Origin: Melieria omissa
Taxonomy: Eukaryota; Arthropoda; Insecta; Diptera; Ulidiidae
Length of the DNA: 64,000 bases
Assembly: GCA_963971225.1 (NCBI GenBank)
Contig: OZ020267.1
Coordinates: 1,984,001-2,048,000 of the forward strand
Reading direction: 5' to 3'
The notes beneath the pieces are model-generated. The model made no database searches, had not been told where the DNA came from, and was given only the letters and a program-made list of their open reading frames with translations. Shown piece by piece: positions 61,861 through 64,000 of the stretch (position 1 is its first letter; each line of letters opens with the position of its first letter). Made by a program: the position numbers and the translations under genes.

Positions 61861-64000
61861 ACAGCTATAGTTTACAACTAAAATCTTTTTATCAAAGTAA
61901 TTAAATTTTCTTGCAACAACCCAAAGATTGTAGTACGCGCAATCAAGAAACATTTTGATTTGGCTCCTTTTCGCTGATTTACCACAAGTTGCAATGCTTA
62001 CGAAATTTCCCTAGCCGCCAGTTATGCACTTTCACTTTGCTGCACCGCGTAATTTGCACCTCATGTCGCACCGCAAGAGATATTTATGCACAGTTTTATG
62101 CAAATTAGCGCCAGATAGCGAAACTGTGCGCCGTAAAGTGCCCTCAAACCGTTCGGCTGAGTTTAGCACCCAAAAGAAGTGAACGAAAATGCTTTGAAAT
62201 TTACCTACGAAAAAAGTGGACTTTCAACTCTTGATGCATAAATCTGAAAATAGCCCAAAGGGCTAATAACTTTGCTCAATTACGGTCTTGTTGTGATAAT
62301 AAAATGCGCACCAATCGTAAACCAAAGAAAGACTCTTGTACATGAAAACTGTAGGAGTTGTGGCAGCATTTACTGGCAAATCTTTGAAGAGAAAACAAAG
62401 CTGATTGGACGTTAAACTGCAGCACTTTTCGTAGAAAATTGCATAAGAAGCGAAGAAAAGGAATTTTGTTGAGAGCTGATTGCTCTTTTCACCGTTTCCC
62501 AAAGGACTTTGACATAGCCCGAGGCATCTCGGACAAAAATATTCTTTTGAAGACTTTCAAATCTAATCCGGAAGCATTTAATTTCCCGGTTCAAAGCCCA
62601 AAACAACGTTATATTTATTTTTTCAGCACAGCTTCCTTTTTCACAAACTAATGCAAACATTCGGTGATCTCTAACATGGCGAAAATTTAATAAAAATTCC
62701 GCTCGTTGCAGTCATGTCTGCGCCATTTAGTCGTCCGGCCTCTTTTCTGCAACTCTCTACGATTCTATACGATTTTCGCAGCAATATTTATTTTGGCCAT
62801 TAACAAAGTACACAGCCACCATAGAAAATATATACGAATCCACTCGAGGCGTATGGAAGCGCTATCGGTAAATTGAAATCAATGAGAAAACTTTAACACC
62901 TCGAAACCACTGAAGGCTTCTTCGGTGCTGGCGTACCCGAGTTGTGCGCTTTCTGCGCGCAGCCAATTTATCATCGCCACTCATATCGGCCGATCGGCAC
63001 GTACAACGGCACCGGCGCAATCTTCACCCTCTGCACGCGACTCGCTTTCATCTCGGCGCAATGTACACTGGGTCACTGGGATGTCAGGATGCAGCCAGAG
63101 CAGAAGAAGTATTCAAATAGTGAGTCGAACATAAACACTGCAAATGTTTTGGCCACTCGACTGCAAGCAAACCGACAGCAAGTCTCGCGAGCAATGGAAA
63201 TTGAGGCTGCATTGCTTCACCGCTGGTTGACCCACCTGACCTGTCAGCTGTGCAGTGTCTGCTGCTGGGAGAAGTCAAGTCAGCGCTTAGTTGCAGTTGA
63301 GTACGTCAAATGGCTTCATTGTCAATGGCAGACGACGCGCCGTGGCTCAGCGCTCATTAAATGCCAATTCCCGAGTCATAGAACAGTCACAAAGTCGGCA
63401 CTGTTGCATACACTATATGCCATCTATGTGTGTGTGTGTGTGTTGGTTGCTGTCATCTTGCGGCCACAGTCTAGCAGCACAATAAAACAAATATTATTTT
63501 GCTGTGACCTAAAATCGCTGCTGACCCCACCTAAACTGCGATTGGCCATAGCCAAAAAATTCCCAAACGGTTCGTGTCGGTTTGTTGCAGTTCAAAGTGC
63601 ATTTGAGTCGCTTTGCTGTGTTTACTCTTCATTGCAAATACTGGCAACATTTCGGGCTTGTTTCGCTTTTGGGCGCTGAGCATCAAATCGTTGGTTTATT
63701 GCCATTTTCAGGGCATTTATTGGCGCATTGGCCGTTGGCATTGGGACGGCAACAGGTGCAGCTGCAATCAGCGTAAAGTAACAATTTAGTGAGCTTCACT
63801 ATTCACAATAACTGTGGTCACTCCATGCATATCTGACTTTTTTGTAACATAAGAGAAGGACCATTTTAACCCTGGTGTGCTTATTTTATCTTTCTCGTAT
63901 ATTTTTAGTTGAAGCAAATAACATTAGAATTGTAGAATTAATCTTTCTTTTTTGGACCCGTGGGAAAAAAAATGACCATTGCTCATTTGAAAAGTCTCGG
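61861..64000. other. Non-coding DNA with one long unassigned open frame
   Basis: The plus-strand frame at 62942-63679 (245 residues) is the longest here not made of simple repeats, but it has no recognisable domain, signal peptide or start context, and passes through a TG microsatellite read as alternating V and C. It is probably chance, though a diverged exon cannot be excluded. Confidence 0.5.

Noticed and set aside
62942..63679. 245-residue open frame as a gene
   Set aside because: No domain, signal peptide or splice context, and it runs through a TG microsatellite.

Overview
This is AT-rich animal nuclear DNA from an insect, most likely a higher (brachyceran) fly and possibly a tephritid fruit fly. 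The evidence is a gene with a 59-base fly-sized intron and GT/AG borders, a DD41D rosa-type mariner relic (a group first described from a Ceratitis fruit fly), many (GTT)n/(CAA)n runs, and tandem repeats with several classes of miniature transposon. The species is inference. There is no bacterial gene organisation; almost every long open frame is chance or a product of simple repeats.

One host protein gene can be supported. It is a two-exon minus-strand gene at 20689-20999 for an 83-residue secreted Kunitz (BPTI-type) protease inhibitor, with a TATA-like box about 85 bases upstream of the start codon and AATAAA signals just past the stop. It is too fragmented to appear as a long ORF. Two copies of one diverged dispersed repeat lie on either side of it (19668-20560 and 21369-21880).

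The rest is gene-poor non-coding DNA. Mobile elements: a deleted rosa-type mariner (24603-25491) inside a probable TTAA-flanked MITE; TTAA-flanked piggyBac-like MITEs at 1713-1803, 17111-17614, 20146-20376 and 46812-46927; a hAT-like MITE with an 8-base target duplication (28578-28707); a 333-base MITE with 3-base TAA duplications (36365-36697); and two copies of a tRNA-related SINE (34340-34600 plus strand, 39530-39885 minus strand). Tandem arrays: a 14-copy array with period about 50 bases (4845-5479), a 643-base CTTTC satellite (13657-14299), a GGA/GAA purine tract (10789-10973), a 109-115 base repeat (32248-32548), a 255-base repeat (44801-45620), an ATTTT array (52534-52857) and a 294-base repeat (61219-61860).

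The least explained signal is a 20-base sequence, roughly CAAAAGACTYAARCARCAAA. It forms the core of the 4.8-5.5 kb array and recurs on both strands at 26.8, 26.9, 31.4, 53.5 and 54.3 kb, with weaker matches at 43.4 and 59.4 kb. A second is a set of near-perfect TGTGACA/TGTCACA palindromes at 14.6, 15.5, 50.15 and 50.9 kb. The remaining single-copy DNA resembles intergenic or intronic regulatory DNA, but no large host gene can be placed in it.
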